Counted from the stretch's first letter, positions 46,434 to 59,339 are shown. The stretch is DNA of 64,000 nt from Tulasnella sp. 424 (GCA_019633425.1 WSUB01000002.1:620001-684000); one strand, 5' to 3'. The notes: generated from the letters alone by a model not told the origin. Program-made: numbers and translations.

Positions 46434-46582
46434 ATGAAGAATTGGCTTCGTGGGACGTAGTATTGTTGGAGAAATTCAATCGTCTGGATGGTTTGTAATA
46501 CGTTGAATTCAAGTTGACTTCGGAAACTGGAGGCATCGTAGCTAAGCCCCGGGATAACCGGTAGCAGGTCCCAGTCTATTAT

Positions 46583-47950
46583 CTAAGCGTCCGACTCGTC
46601 CATCGGGTTTGGTCTCCTTTTCTTCGTCAGTGGAGGCTGTGGCGATTCCGATGGGTTCCGTTGAACAGCGTCGGCCGTCGCTTCTTCGTCCGAAGGATTG
46701 AGGTCCAGATCAATGTCCCAGTCAGGACTATAACGGAGTTGAGGAGATCGTCGGGTTGCGGGTGGTGTTGCAGTGCCTGTGGCCACTTGTTCGATGTCGG
46801 CGTTTCCAGCAAGGTCACCTTCAAAGGCAGGTGCAGGAAGCCCGCCACCTTGTCCAAGAGCTTTCTCTTTACCCTTTCGGCTGGATTGAGTGGGACCGCC
46901 CAGAGCGTTAGCATTTCGTCCAGGGAAGAAAGGTTTGTCGAACGCGTCCTTGACTCGGCGAGCTTTTGTTTTTGCGAATCCGGGGCATTGCTGGAGTTGC
47001 TCGAAAGATGCACGAGACATGCTGGCGAAGTCCTAAGTAAGAGCGATGTCCAGGAATCAGATGAACCGTAAAGAGCCGTGCAAGAGTGCCATACCCCGAA
47101 GGTTGTTCGAAGGGTGACAACGTCCGTCTTGTTAACTCCCTTGATCGAAGTCAGCGCGTTGCGGAGAATGGAGTTGTAGTCCTGATCGATGCGTTCCTTG
47201 ATCATAGTTGGAGGTTTATTCTCGTACGCCTTATATGTCATGATGTACTGTGCGGCTTCCTCCATACTTAGGAGACTCAGTCAACTTCAAGGTGACACGG
47301 AAATAGATGCTGTTTTGGGGTTCACCTCCATGCAGCCATGATCGTCAGGTTGTTAACGAGACAGATCTCCAAAAAGAGAGATCATGATAGGTGAGTCTTA
47401 GGCAGAGGGCGCTTAAAATGAGGAGCCAACCTTGGTAAGCTCCTTAATCTCGTTCTCGGGATCTTTCTGCAAGGGGGTCAGCGAATGAGAGTTTGGTTAT
47501 CTATCTTGGTAAACTCACAGCATCAATGAGGAACAAGAGGATACGAAGGTCGAAAGACGTTCCGAGCTCTTTTATCCGCCTGTGAAGATATTCAGGATGA
47601 AGTCTGTAGTATCGCAAGCTACCCAAATAGGGCTGTTGAGTGCCCGCAGCCATGCACCATTGCTGTCCGTATCTACCTTAGGAACAGCACACACGTAGTT
47701 TTGCCGACTTGATAATCAGCAGAGATAGGAGAGTATTCCCATGCAACGTTTCTGAGCAGTTCGAGTAACGGGTTTTGCTCCTTTAGGGGACCTTGCGGGT
47801 CAAGCGTGGCTCACACGAGGCAGGAAGTGTTTGGGTTTTGAGACTTGCCTGTCGTCGACTGACCAGAATCGAATTGATCGATTGTCTTTGAACTGGTGGC
47901 TTGACCACAGGAGGGCCAGCTGACGAAGTTCCTTCATTCGTCGATGCCAT
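46583..47950 (-). CDS. RAD10: Structure-specific endonuclease subunit Rad10/ERCC1
   Basis: Non-catalytic partner of XPF/Rad1, cutting 5' of lesions in nucleotide excision repair, nuclear. ATG 47950 (MASTNEGTSSAGPPVVKPPV). The central domain in small exons reads NSILVSRRQ, GNPVL-type entry, NVAWEYSPISADYQVGKTTC, then YLHRRIKELGTSFDLRILLF and NNLTIMAAWSMEEAAQYI. The tandem helix-hairpin-helix follows (LRNALTSIKGVNKTDVVTLR, then FEQLQQCPGFAKTKARRVKD). An acidic, disordered tail of about 100 residues ends KKRRPNPMDESDA. It is divergent from the SET gene, 233 bp apart. Confidence 0.9.
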
Positions 47951-48183
47951 GAAATTACAATAATGAGGTGGGTGGTGGCTGAAGGCACCAACAACCGAAG
48001 CAAGCGGGGTTAACGGGGTTAAGGCCCCTGTCATTGAACTCAGTCCGACTCTCAATCTGCCATCCACCTTCTGCCATCCTTTATCACAACCATCCTCCTA
48101 GCCCGCACTCTTCAACATCTGAACTACATCCAAATGTCTCGGCGGAATTCTTTACAGGTCCCGATCGGTACGAGTTTGTTGAA

Positions 48184-51100
48184 ATGGCACGCTTCGGTTC
48201 TCCTTCGACTGACATGCGATTTCCGTTCTGCGGTTCCTCAGCCACATTAGACGATGATAGCGACATCCAGGAGACAGGATCATCTTGGGGCGCAAAGAAA
48301 CGCAAAATATCGGCAGGCGGTGTAGCAAGGGACTCTACGCTCACCAAGCTTCCCCGACTTGACCATCCAAGGCTGTCAGGCGCGTCCCAAACAAAGAAAC
48401 CCTCTGGACGGTCGTCCCTTTCAGCCGCGTTATCTTCCGCATCTCGACCGCAGCCCATATCGACCACTTCGGCGCTCAAGACTGCTCTGTCGTTGTCGTC
48501 GTCGTCGGGTCCCAAAGTTACGTCAAGTGCCTCAAATGCGGCTGCTGGGCCATCGCGTGCAGCTCCGCGATCCAATGGTTTCGCGTCGAGCTCGAAATCG
48601 AAACTCCCGACTGGAATTTCGGATGACGACGACTTGCCTGATCCATTTACTTTTTTCTCGTCTCCCTCTCCCAAGAAGCCAATAATCCCGAAAGGCAAGC
48701 AGCCCAACAACGTGCCTGGGGCATCAAAGAAAGTAGAGAGACCGAATGGTACGCGCAACCAATCCACACCACAACTATCTGCGCCACTTGCTTACCGCTC
48801 ATACATTCATACAGCACCAAGGGCTTCGACTGGGCATTTTGCGCCCACTTCAAAACCACATGCCAATACTCGTAAGGCCTTCCGAATACGATTTGGCCTT
48901 CCCCCGCTCACACCCTCCCCCGACCTTTAGAGCGTCGTCAGACTATTTCGGGTGGCTTGTCCGTTTCAGAAGCTATTGAAATTTCGTCAAGCGACGAGGA
49001 ACCAGTGAAAAAAGAGGTTCAAACCATTGAAATAACCGACTCCGACGACAATATGGACTTAGATCCTCCGATTTCCCCTAAACCCACTCCATTGGTCAGC
49101 TCGACAAAGCCAGCTTCATTACCGAGGGCGCCCGTTCCCCTCTCTATTACTCAGTCCTCGTCAGCTAGCCGACTAGTTGCTCAGTCTTCTGTGGCCACCC
49201 AGAAATCAACGCTCCCCAAGGTCAAGCCCGCTGCAGATCGAGTAGGAGGGCCTCCAGTAACTCAGCCACCAGGTCCCAAAACTCTGCCGAACGTACAGCC
49301 CACCGGAACAGCGTCTCAGCCTGGGCCTTCCCGAGGCATTGATCGTCTCCGCGAGCATGCTGCTGCACAAAGCCAATTCAACGCAGCTCGAAGTTCAATC
49401 GGCTCGTTTCCTCATTCGACAAAGCCAAGTTCAGCAGCTTCTGGTTCAACATCCAACAAGTTGTCGAAACCCGCACAGAACCCTGCGAAGGAGATGGTCT
49501 TGCTGGGGTTGGATACTCAGCTACGATCAGAGTCCCGGCCTTCCCAGAAGGGCAAAGTTCCCGCCACGGCTCCTAGCAAGCAAGCTTCTCCTAAACGCCC
49601 ATTGTTCCATCCACCAACGCCTCCAAAAAGCAATTTTATCGACGAGTTGACCCAGAACTTTGAGGCTCTTGCTTCCCCTTCAGACAGGATTGCCGAAGTT
49701 CCGCAGGTTTCTGACTCCCCAGAGAGGGAAACAAATCCTGCACCAGGAAAAGAGAGTCCGAAGATCACGAAGACTTCGACCAGTCCTGGGAAACACCGAC
49801 AAACTGCTCGAAAATCAGCATATCGATCTACCGCTTTTGTCCCCAAACCAAGCAGACAAAGTCCCTCAACCGAAGAACTATCTGTAAGTTTTGTGATTTC
49901 GCCCTCATGGTGAGGCATCGCCGTCTCATGCTCGAAGGAGGAACCATTGCAGACATCTTCTACTGTTGCCTCAAGATCCACAAAGACGACCGTCAAAACC
50001 GTTCCAATTCCTGGTTCAGTCAAACGAGAAAGGACTGTCGAAACCACTGTAGTACAGAAGACCACCACTAAGACAACCGATGAGACTGACGACGCCACAG
50101 ACGATGAATTCTTCAAAACGACGACCCACGCATCAAGATCCCCATCACCAGCTCTGCTCCGTCGACCGACGTCGCCTAAAAGGCTAAAATCTGAAGAGAA
50201 CGCCAAAGGTCGTCCAGTTACGTCGTACACCCAAGAAACTTCGCACCGCAGTAAGGTTGTTGTTGAGAAGGATGTCTCGGGGTCCAAGGTGGTTTCCACT
50301 GTGGAAGACGAGGAATCCAAGACGTCTGTTCAGCGAAGGGCGAACCCCCGAAGAAAGGCCAGACCAAAGGCAGTGATCACCTCGTTGAAACAGCAGACCG
50401 TTGATTCCGGTCGCCGATGGCGCAATCCCTTCTATGATGAACCTCGAAAAGCCATGCCTCTGAATTCAAGCCTTGCGGACTCTATGAACCAAACTATCCC
50501 TGGCTTTGCGGAAGACCCAGCACGTCGAGCAATATTCGAGGAAATGATCCGAACAAGGGACAGGGGAGCTCCTCCAATTACAATCGTGAATGATGTCGAC
50601 AACGAGCCTTGTCCTCCTTTCGAGTTTGATTGGACGAATGAGATGCTCTTTGGAGAAAACGTGCCCAGGAAGGACAAGGATTTGAAGGGCTGCGATTGTC
50701 TAGGGCCTTGTGACCCATACAGCAAGACATGCGCCTGCATTGTACGACAAAACCACTGGCTGGGAGATATCGGGGAAGGAGGTTTTGCGTACGGACCAGA
50801 CGGGCAGATTATGTTCTGCCACGCTGCTGTCTTCGAGTGCAATGAGGCCTGTGGTTGCAGCGAAGACTGTCAGAATAGGGTGAGTGAGCGGTAACTGATA
50901 TTGCATTGCCAGATCTAACCTGTGCATGGTATTGATTTGTACCCCAGGTTGTCCAGAATGGAAGGAAGTGCAAGCTGCTTCTGAAAAAGACGCGGAACAA
51001 GGGCTGGGGTGAGCGCGGCCTAGGGCATCCTGAACGCGCGATCTGACTGAACTTCTGGATAGGTGTCTTCGCGGATGAGTTCATCCCTACTGGCAGGTTC

Positions 51101-51821
51101 ATCGGCATCTACTCAGGAGAATTGCTCACGGACGCTGAAGCTCACAAGCGTGGATTGTAAGCAATCTACTGGAATCACATGTAGGCCCCGACTAATTCAT
51201 TCCGCGACTAAGGCTGTATGACAGGCTCGGTCGAACCTACCTATTTAATCTGGACTTTGTGCATCTGAAGGATGACACCTCCCCTGAGAAGTCATCGGGG
51301 TCCCGGGAATCTTCCGCTTCTGGAAACAGCAAATACGCGGTTGATGCTTTCCATGCTGGCAATGTGAGCGGTTTCTTTCCCCGTCGACTTTTGCGAGGCA
51401 GCTGAATATTTGCAACTGCCTTGACCAGCACACCCGCTTCTTGGTAAGTAATTACATCCAAAGACTCGATCCATAACTAACCCTATTCATCTACCTTATC
51501 CAGAATCACAGCTGCGATCCAAATATCGAGTTATATCCCATCTATACAGATGACGCAGATTTGGAGAAGCCGCTGCTTTGTGCATTCACCTGTAAAAACG
51601 TCCAAAGGGGCGAGGAGCTATGCTTCTCGTACCACAGCGAAGAGGGGGAGGGTGATTCTCCACAAAGGGATTTCTCGGGGGAAGAGGCAATTGTACGTGG
51701 AAGGTGTCTTTGTGGAGCAGCGAACTGCAAGGGGTACATGTTCAGATACTCCAACGTGGAAGATGACGAGGAGGATCAGCAAGAAGAGACTGAAGATGCG
51801 AGCGATGCGATGGACATTTAA
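48184..51821 (+). CDS. clr4: Clr4/Su(var)3-9-type histone H3K9 methyltransferase
   Basis: Putative heterochromatin methyltransferase. Likely ATG 48184 (MARFGSPSTDMRFPF). About 800 residues of disordered Ser/Pro/Lys-rich sequence follow, with two acidic SUMO-interaction-like motifs (AIEISSSDEE, TIEITDSDD). The catalytic half has a pre-SET cysteine cluster (GCDCLGPCDP, CAC, FECNEACGCSEDCQNR), SET motifs KGWGVFADEFIPTGRFIGIY, YLFNLDF, RFLNHSCDPN and GEELCFSYH, and post-SET GRCLCGAANCKGYMF. No chromodomain is visible. About eight introns, two in the tail at 48873-48930 and near 49885. Ends at TAA 51819. A more upstream start through an extra 5' intron is possible. Confidence 0.85.
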
Positions 51822-52102
51822 TTATTGTTGCACTTATTATTTTTTTGCTCTCAGAATTTTATCATCTTCACATTAGTTGGTTCCTTGACTATCTTGTGAG
51901 TCTCCTTTCCATGGCCGAGCTAAGGGGGACGCCATCATCGCCAAGAGGAGACACCCAGGGCACACAAACTCAGCCAAACGAACTCTACTCTGGCCCCTGA
52001 CGTCTTCGGCCTCACCGCCCTGTGCAACGTAGACCGACCACCCTCGCTGCTAGACCCCTCTCCTGCTCTGCACTTGTACAAGGCTACTCGCTCTAGTTTG
52101 CA

Positions 52103-54388
52103 ATGCCTTTCGGTCCCTCCCACAAGGTTATTCTATCCGTAGCCAAGGGTGCCCTGCACTCATTCTTTCACGAGATCCGCGTAATAAACGAGGATAACGT
52201 CCCCAAGGATGGCCCCGTTCTTGTAAGCGAAAGCAGGGCCATTTTTGTTGCATGGAGGCGCTCATAAGTACTTTGACCAGGTGTTGTGTACTCACCATAA
52301 CATGATCATCGACCCAGCCATGTTGTGTAAGTCCCGAATTATTGTAATTCGGACTTTTGGAATGAACCGCTGACATGATTCACGACTACCCCAGCATCGA
52401 CGTTCCCCCACGGTCGTTTTATCCATTATTGGGCTAAAGCCAGTCTCTTCGCTAACCCCATCGCCAAGGCCATTCTTGTGGATGCTGGGAACATTCCCGT
52501 CAATCGACGCTCCAAGGACAACCAATCCATGTTCAAGGGCACCTTTGACGCATTGGCACATGGCGAGGTTGTCGCCTTGTTCCCTGAGGGTACAAGCTAC
52601 ACAGAGCCAAGAATCATGCAGGTCAAAGATGGTGCGTCATGGGCGGCTTTGGAGTACACTAAGTGGGCGACAAGCGAGGAAGGGAAACGAAGGAACGCCA
52701 AGCCGCTGAGCCTCATCCCTGCTGGTTTGGTATACACGAACAAGTCCAAGTATCGTAGTTCAGCCATTATGGAGTACGTTTCTGGGTTCGTGATGACTCG
52801 AAATTACCGTATTGACAGATCTCCACCTTTCCAGGTATGGCAAGGCAATCCCACTGGCCGATCTTGCTGCCCAATTCAACACCGACGACACCAACGCCGC
52901 AAAGCAAGCTGTCAAGAAGCTAACCAAGACGATTGAAACAACCATGGTACGGTTGACAATCAATGGCAACGACTGGGAAACTGTCTATGCAGGTCGGATG
53001 GCCCGTGAATTGCTTTGGGAGGATGAACGAACCTTGAACCTGGATGAGTTTGTGGCTGTTTCACAGATGTGAGTCTAAACCGTGATCGAGAAGTCCAAAT
53101 CAATCTAACCATCGACCGTTGCAGTTTGATTGATCTCCTCACATATCAGAATAGCCTCAAATCGTATGCGGGGCTGAAAGAGGCTCTCATTAAATACTCA
53201 TCCCTCCTCAAAGCGTCGAAACTTACGAACGACGCTATCTGCACTTTGCCGCTACCTCGATCCCTGGATCCAAGCCGACCTACACCACTGCCGTCACGGC
53301 TATCGACGCTCGGTTTCCTCCTCCTTTCAACGGTGGGCTGCATTGGACCCCTCCCATTCTTCGTTTTGCCACTCCTCATCAATGCACCAGTTTACATCAT
53401 GAGCCGCTATGGCGCCAATCTTGCCGTCGATGAGGAGGAGACCCAGGCTCAGAACAAGGTCGTTTTCGGCGTGCTGTTGACGACCGTTGTGTACGGCTTC
53501 GTCTTCTGTGCCCTATGGGCCTTCTTTTGGATGAGCCCAATTGGGGCCGTCCTTGCAGGTTCCGCAGTCTGGCTACTTTTCAACTATTATCTCCGAACAA
53601 TTGACGATTTCTATTCTCGGTAAGAGCGACTATCCCGAGTCGACTGTTTTTGCGGTTATTAACGATGTCGTACAACATATAGTACCAAACGACTCTTCGC
53701 CGCGTGGCGCGTGTTGGTTGGTGTTTGGGGACCCAGACGGTGGGACCTGAGCCCTGCCGATTTGAAGCAGTATACTGTTCCGGAAATCCCGAAACCCAGT
53801 CAATGGATTGACCGACCTCTCACCCCCACCCCTTCCGTTGGTGCAGCAGCGACGAACACGACCGCCCCGGCTTCAGCTTCGCCCGAATCTGCTGCAGATA
53901 AGACGAAGAAGCGTCTGAAGAAGCCTGCATCTCGATCGCTGGTTCGCCACGTGTTGCGAGCCCGTATCGAGGCTTCTCGCGCCTTGGAGGCTTTCCTCCA
54001 GGAGTTGGAGGTTGTCTCGCCCAGAGTCAGGGTCTCGCCGCACCTTGGACGCGAGGAGGGAACGATTGAAGAAGGATACGTGTCAGGTTTGAGCAGTGAA
54101 ACGGGTGATTATCTCGATGTTGGCGCCGCTGTTGGATCTAAGGCCTCGAGCACTCCCGGCACACCACTCACTCCCGGAACCCCTGTTCCGGAGAAGAGGG
54201 CATATTTGGAGGGACGGGAGATTATTAAGTTCCTGCGTGATCGAGGAGCAAAGATCGCTCATCAGGCTGGTGCCTCGGATTGGGTGGCTGCCTTGAGCTC
54301 GGATGAGGGGGAGAGCGAAACACCTGCTCTCAGCCCAGGAGTGGACGAAGTTGATGAGGTATTCTGGGTTAAGCCGTCGGCGCAGTAG
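52103..54388 (+). CDS. SCT1: Glycerol-3-phosphate/DHAP acyltransferase (Sct1/Gpt2 type)
   Basis: First acylation of phospholipid and triacylglycerol synthesis, in the ER. ATG 52103 (MPFGPSHKVILSVAKGALHS). PlsC domain: motif I is HHNMIIDP (H-x4-D), then NIPVNRRSKDNQSMFKG, motif III FPEGTSYTEP, and LIPAGLVYTNK for motif IV. A helical linker follows, then hydrophobic hairpins (GCIGPLPFFVLPLLINAPVY, and VVFGVLLTTVVYGFVFCALW with FFWMSPIGAVLAGSAVWLL). The cytosolic tail is Pro/Thr/Glu-rich with GTPLTPGTPVPEK, likely phosphorylated. The catalytic order and tail fit Sct1/Gpt2 rather than AGPAT. Five introns. Ends VKPSAQ. Confidence 0.9.
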
Positions 54389-54584
54389 AATGGAGGAGGC
54401 CAGGCTGTGTACGAGGTATCTGTTATGACAATCACGATTCTGTTTCCGAAAGGGGTTATATATATTGGGTATTTCGGGACTGTTTGCGAGTGAGCCATCC
54501 CTCATGCGGTTGGACTAGCCACCGAAAGGGTGATCAGATGGAGAGTGTCCGTGGGCCCAAGCCTCCATCAGCTGATGAGCCGCG

Positions 54585-54593
54585 TATATAAAG
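54585..54593 (+). promoter_or_regulatory. TATA box of the F-box gene
   Basis: tatataaag at 54585-54593, 52 bp before the proposed ATG at 54645. It supports the unusual 10-base first exon. Confidence 0.55.
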
Positions 54594-54644
54594 TTCTGCA
54601 CGCAAGCCTTCAGTCTGGGGGAATAAGTGCCCCGTCACCCACCC

Positions 54645-56157
54645 ATGTCATTCGGTGAGAATTCTCTTGCCCGCCCAATGAAGCTGAAAATCGTGGTTCG
54701 TTGCATTTACACGAACTCATTCGCTAGCTCAAGATGGTCGATATGTACCAGATATTCTGGACTTGATTTTTAACCTCTTGGACCCAACCTCTTTGACAAG
54801 AGTGGCTAGGGTGTGCCAGGTGTGGCACGGAATCGCAGTGGATCACATCTGGACAGCCCTTCCGAGTCTTTCCCCTTTAATCGAACATTTCTGGCATCCT
54901 TATCTCGATGCATGGCAAGGGGAGGCAAGTCTGATGGGGTTTCGCTCCGCGACACGAAACGCTCACCAAGTATTGTAGGCTGGTTCCAGCAACGAGCAAA
55001 GCCAGGAGCTACTGCGTAGATACCGCACCTATGCTCAACGAGTGCGAGCATTGCACATCGGTTTTGATTCTCGAACCCCGGCGGAAGATTCCTTTATTGC
55101 CAAGCTCAGGGAACCCCACTCCCCACCCGTACCTCCATTGCCATCGCTACAACAACTCACGTGGACAGGGCTCGACGAAACGACGCTACCTGACGTGATT
55201 TACTTCCTGTCTCCTACATTAAAAAATCTCGACCTTCGAATGCGCTCGGGCACGACGGATTGGGGGGTAGAACAGTTGAACATATTGTTCAAAGCGCTTG
55301 GTCAGGGTGTCGGCAAGCTGGCCAACTTCAGGCTGGACACGATGCCCATAGGCCTCCTCAAGGACGAGAACATCGGGAACACTTTAGCCCGGTTCCTTCG
55401 GTCCCAGCCTAGCTTAGAAACCCTCTTCTTCCCTCATTCAGGAGTTCCCCTCTCTCTCCCTACGGCGTTGGCATCATTACCACGACTGCGTACATTCCAC
55501 TTCCTCCTCTTATCAGAGGAATTCTCATCAATCGCTGGATTTATCGCCCAACTTGCAAGAGCATGCCCCAACCTGCACCATCTCATCATATACGCATCGA
55601 CACATCGGACCGTGCCAGGCCGCTTCACTTTTCAAGCTATCTTCCCTATCCTTGCCTGCCGATCTCTGAAAGAGCTCCAAATCTTCCATTCGCGACCGCT
55701 CGAACTCACGACCGAGCAAATCGAAGTTATTGGCCAATCGCTACCTCACATCGAGACATTGGCGTTATGTCCCAACGTCATGCTTCCAGATCTAGCAGTC
55801 GCTGGAACGCACCTATCGCGACTCCCTGACTTTGGGCCCGCCTCGTTTCCCAACCTCAAGCGACTCGCCATCTACCTCGAAACCTTGCAGATCCCAACCC
55901 CAGTCAAAAGCAGAGGTTTGACCCAGGTCGAGGTGTTATGCGTGGGATCGACTGCCGTAGACCGAAGTGCTTTACCGGAAGTGGCAGGGTTCTTGGCATC
56001 GATATGTTCCCCGTCCATGGTCCTGTGCAATAAAAGTAAAAGAGGATCAAGGCGTTACCGGGATTTGGTCTTTGATGGGGAGAATACTTCGTACCAGCTG
56101 GTTGACAACTGGGCAGATATCGAAAGCTTGATGCGGAGAGGCAAATCGGGAGTTTGA
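54645..56157 (+). CDS. F-box/leucine-rich protein with a GC-AG intron
   Basis: Candidate SCF ubiquitin-ligase adaptor, 459 residues. Exon 1 is only ATGTCATTCG (54645-54654); exon 2 (54734-54924) gives the F-box YVPDILDLIFNLLDPTSLTR and VARVCQVWHGIAVDHIWTAL; exon 3 (54979-56157) gives irregular leucine-rich repeats (LKNLDLRMRSG, LETLFFPHSG, LKELQIFHSR, LKRLAIYLE). Lengths sum to 1380 nt with consistent phase. The second intron starts GAG|gcaagt and ends tgtag: a GC donor with otherwise perfect consensus, and no GT donor nearby keeps the frame. It ends SLMRRGKSGV. The target is unknown. Confidence 0.75.
54925..54978 (+). other. GC-AG intron, 54 bp
   Basis: Donor AG|GCAAGT, acceptor TTGTAG. Removing it joins ...DAWQGE to AGSSNEQSQELL in phase 0. 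Left in, the frame stops at the terminal TAG of the intron itself. Confidence 0.7.
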
Positions 56158-56556
56158 ATGATTTATTATGAGTGATACCCGCTGTAGATCTAGTTACCTT
56201 CGGACTGTGTTGTTTGAAGTGCTTCATAGGAAATTCGGGCATGCCCTAATACCATTCCTTGTCTACCGTACCCAAATTTCTGCACTAGTGGCGTCGAAGC
56301 AAGCAAACGCAGCCAAAGCCCCTCGGTGAACGTCCAAACAAGGGATAGTATGGAACATGAAGTAACCCCATAAAGCAAGATAATTCCAACTTGTCAGTTT
56401 GATAGAGTTTTGAAAAATGGCTTCGTTGTCACTGGCCGATGTCGGATGCAGTGCGTGGTGCCCGGTCGTTGTTTGTGGACGTTGACCGCCCTGAGGTTTT
56501 CAATCTTGACCACCAAGCCTTCCTTCAGTTACGGTCTCTCTGTTCGAGTTTCAAGC
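56158..56556. other. Intergenic, F-box gene to API5-like gene
   Basis: F-box 3' UTR and promoter of the next gene. No gene and no clear TATA box. Confidence 0.5.
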
Positions 56557-59339
56557 ATGCAAGCATCAGCAGGGTCATCCAACGAGGAGAAACGGCTCAT
56601 ACGCAAAGTTGACGATATTAGACGGAGCGTTTTTCGAACTCAAAGCAAGAAGGTCCGCACCTCCTGTGTCGGTATCCCGGCGCTTGCCACAGGCTTACGA
56701 GGGGATACACTAGGAACAAGAGCAAGCTATTCAAGAATGCGCAAAGCTCATACCATCGCGGTATCTCGAAGTAAACCGGAGCGCAATCTCGCTGTTGGTC
56801 AACGTCTTCAAGGACCATGACGATCTTCAAGCGACTATCATCAACAAGGCATACGACATGGCAGAAGAAGCTCAACTTGAGGTGAACAGCTCACCCTTCC
56901 CGTGGCTTGGGCATGATTTCCTGTGGAACCCTTCCGGATGCGTAGCTCCGCATGGGTGTCCTCGCCCTCTCAGGACTGCCGCTTAACCCTCCCCTCTCTT
57001 CCGGCTTATTTCTACCCTTCGCACTAGGTCCGCTATCAAGCCATAGACTTCATCGTCGATCTTTCACGTAAATCTCCAAAATGGACCAGCCGCAACGCTG
57101 ACGTTCTGATCCAACTTTTGGGTGAGGATGCTGACATGGATATGAAGTCTGTGGTTCTCGAGATTGACCTTGCTTCACCCCAGCTGCTGAGTCGGAAGAT
57201 GCTGGCAAGATATACCAATCCATAACGTCTCATCTTGCTATCGAGCCTGCGGCGACTCTGCGAACCCTCTGTCGCTTTCTTGACCCTGCGGACCCTGACA
57301 TAAATACAACGCCGGAACTCCGAAACAAGCTATACACATACCTCATTGCACAGGACTTTGCCCACCTGAGCACGCCAATCCTTCAAGGCTTCCGTGAAGG
57401 GCTCATAAAGGTTGGTTCTGCGGTCCTGCTCATGGTTGTCTCCATGACAAAGCACTGATTTTTCCGCCCAGGCCATCCCATCGTCCTCGTTCACCGAGCT
57501 GAGCGTGATCATCCATGATCTTCTCCTCCCATACTTGGCGCCAACCGACCGAGGAACACCCATCGTGAAAGCCCTTCTCCGCCGCGCTCTCGCTTTCCTT
57601 AAAGTCGAGCCATTCGACTCAGTTGTGTTCATGGGCATCACCAAAGGTACCCGTAACGTGGTCATCAAGCTTGGCTCTCCTCTCGAACTCCGACTCGAAC
57701 TCCTTTCATTCTTTTCCGAGGTTTTGGCTCATCTTGTTCGATTTGATTCACAAGCCCAGATGGAGTTCCTTAAATTCTTGGGGGAGAACCTGGACCTACC
57801 ACTCGATGACCTAGACCCCACATCGGAAAACCTTTATTTAGAATGTCGAAATAAAGTGGCTGCTGACCTCAAGGGATGGGCAAAGGTACGCTGGAGCACA
57901 CAACCTTTTTCGAATATGGTTACAAGCGTTCGTCGCCAGGTGCTTTTGACATGCCGCGACCAGCTTTGGGAGACGGCTGTACCTCTTCTCCAAACCGTTC
58001 TCGACAAAGTGAGCGACTCTGTTCACGAGATTTCAAGTTATCGGCTGATTCATTTTCCATTCGATTTGGTTATAGCGAAGAGATGACCCTCAGTGGCAAC
58101 CTGACGTTAGCGCTCTGGAACGTTTAGACGATCGTCTCTCAAGCCCGAACCTCCCTCAAGCGGTGTTACAGCAAACCAAACTAGCGAAATTGATTATCGA
58201 GGCATGCTGTGATACAAGTTTATCCCTTGTCTGGTCTTGTTGATTAGACTATTCCCCAGGATATCAAAGCTGTGAGAACCACCCCGCAAACTGTAGCCAG
58301 CACAATGCAACTACCGTCACGAGCAACAGGAGTTCCTGCCGGTGTCCAGCCTCTGAAGTCGTATGGTCCGCCTCCAAAGCGAAAGGCAGAGGAACAGCTA
58401 GTGCGACCAAACGATCCACCCAGTTCGACGCCTTCAACCATGATGGGCATCAGAGGAGCTGCAACCAGTCTACCTAGGAATGGAGATGCACGTCCACCGA
58501 TTAGAACACAGACGTCCCGTGATGTACCTCCAGCGTCCCTGCTCCAACGACTCGCTCTCGATAGAACGCCATCAGTCTCGAAAGTCGGGACAGATTCGGA
58601 TGGTGCTGATGGGAAAGATAACGAACGACCAAGCAAGCGAAGAAGACAGGATGAGGGAGCAGCAAGTGCACCTCCAGTTATTTCCCGGCCGGGTTCTCTT
58701 CTCTCAAGGATCCACAATGCATCCAGCTCTTCGGGACCCCCCACTCCGAAGTCAACTCCTCAGTCCCCCGTCATGCCCACTCCAGCTCCCGTTGGAGGTC
58801 TAAAGATTGGAGGTATCGCAAGTGTCCAAAATAGCTCCAAGTTTTCACCCTCTGAAGCAAGGTCCGCACAATCCGCCCCTCCAACGCCAGTTCCCACCGC
58901 TTCTGCATCGACGACCGAGCCACCTCGCAGTGCACGCCGGGAGATTTCCCTGCGGGGGGCTGCCGCCGCACAGGGAAACGGCCAACGGAATCGGACAGTA
59001 TCGGCTTCAGCTGCGGCCGAAAGCGAAATTGATCTTCCACCGCGACCTGCTGGGTTGTCGATCAAAGGTGCTTCCTCGGCACTTGCCACGGGCCTTCCAG
59101 GCAAGCTTGGGTTCCAGAAAGCACTGGCTGGTTTAGTGAAACCAGACTCCCTTCCTCAACGGCCACGGGATGTCTTTCCCCAAGCCCCAACCCAAGCTCA
59201 GCCGACTCCACCAATCAGACCACCTGTCAAGAAACAGCAATCCGGAGCCTCCTTGCTCTCCCGTTTCTCTGATTCCCCCGGCCCCCTGCATCAGGCCAAA
59301 AGCCGTGGCTCTCTGGCTGACCGAATGGACCTTGGGTAG
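56557..59339 (+). CDS. API5-like helical-repeat protein
   Basis: Probable nuclear helical-repeat protein related to API5. ATG 56557 (MQASAGSSNEEKRLIRKVDD); an intron (56653-56713) joins RTQSKK to EQEQAIQECAKLIPSRYLEV. HEAT/ARM-like helices follow: RYQAIDFIVDLSRKSPKWTS, RNADVLIQLL, HLAIEPAATLRTLCRFLDPA, LRNKLYTYLIAQDFAHL, VIIHDLLLPYLAPTD. The C-terminal 380 residues are disordered, with PPKRKAEEQ and PSKRRRQDE as nuclear-signal candidates and repeated SLLSRI/SLLSRF short motifs. The wording of the helices is API5-like, but I am unsure; symplekin-type repeats are the main alternative. One further intron (58202-58259) has a GC donor. Ends SLADRMDLG. Confidence 0.55.
58202..58259 (+). other. Probable second GC-AG intron, 58 bp
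   Basis: Donor GAG|GCATGC, acceptor CCCCAG. It joins AKLIIE to DIKAVRTTPQ in phase 0. Its length is not a multiple of three, so it must be removed, and the nearest GT donors break the frame. The donor is weaker than the one at 54925. Confidence 0.5.

Noticed and set aside
48034..48183. N-terminal extension of the SET-domain gene
   Set aside because: The open frame starts at TTG, not ATG. The first in-frame ATG is at 48184.
56653..56713. In-frame stop (TAG 56711-56713) inside the API5-like gene, suggesting a pseudogene
   Set aside because: The TAG is the 3' splice site of a 61-bp intron whose removal joins the frames in phase.
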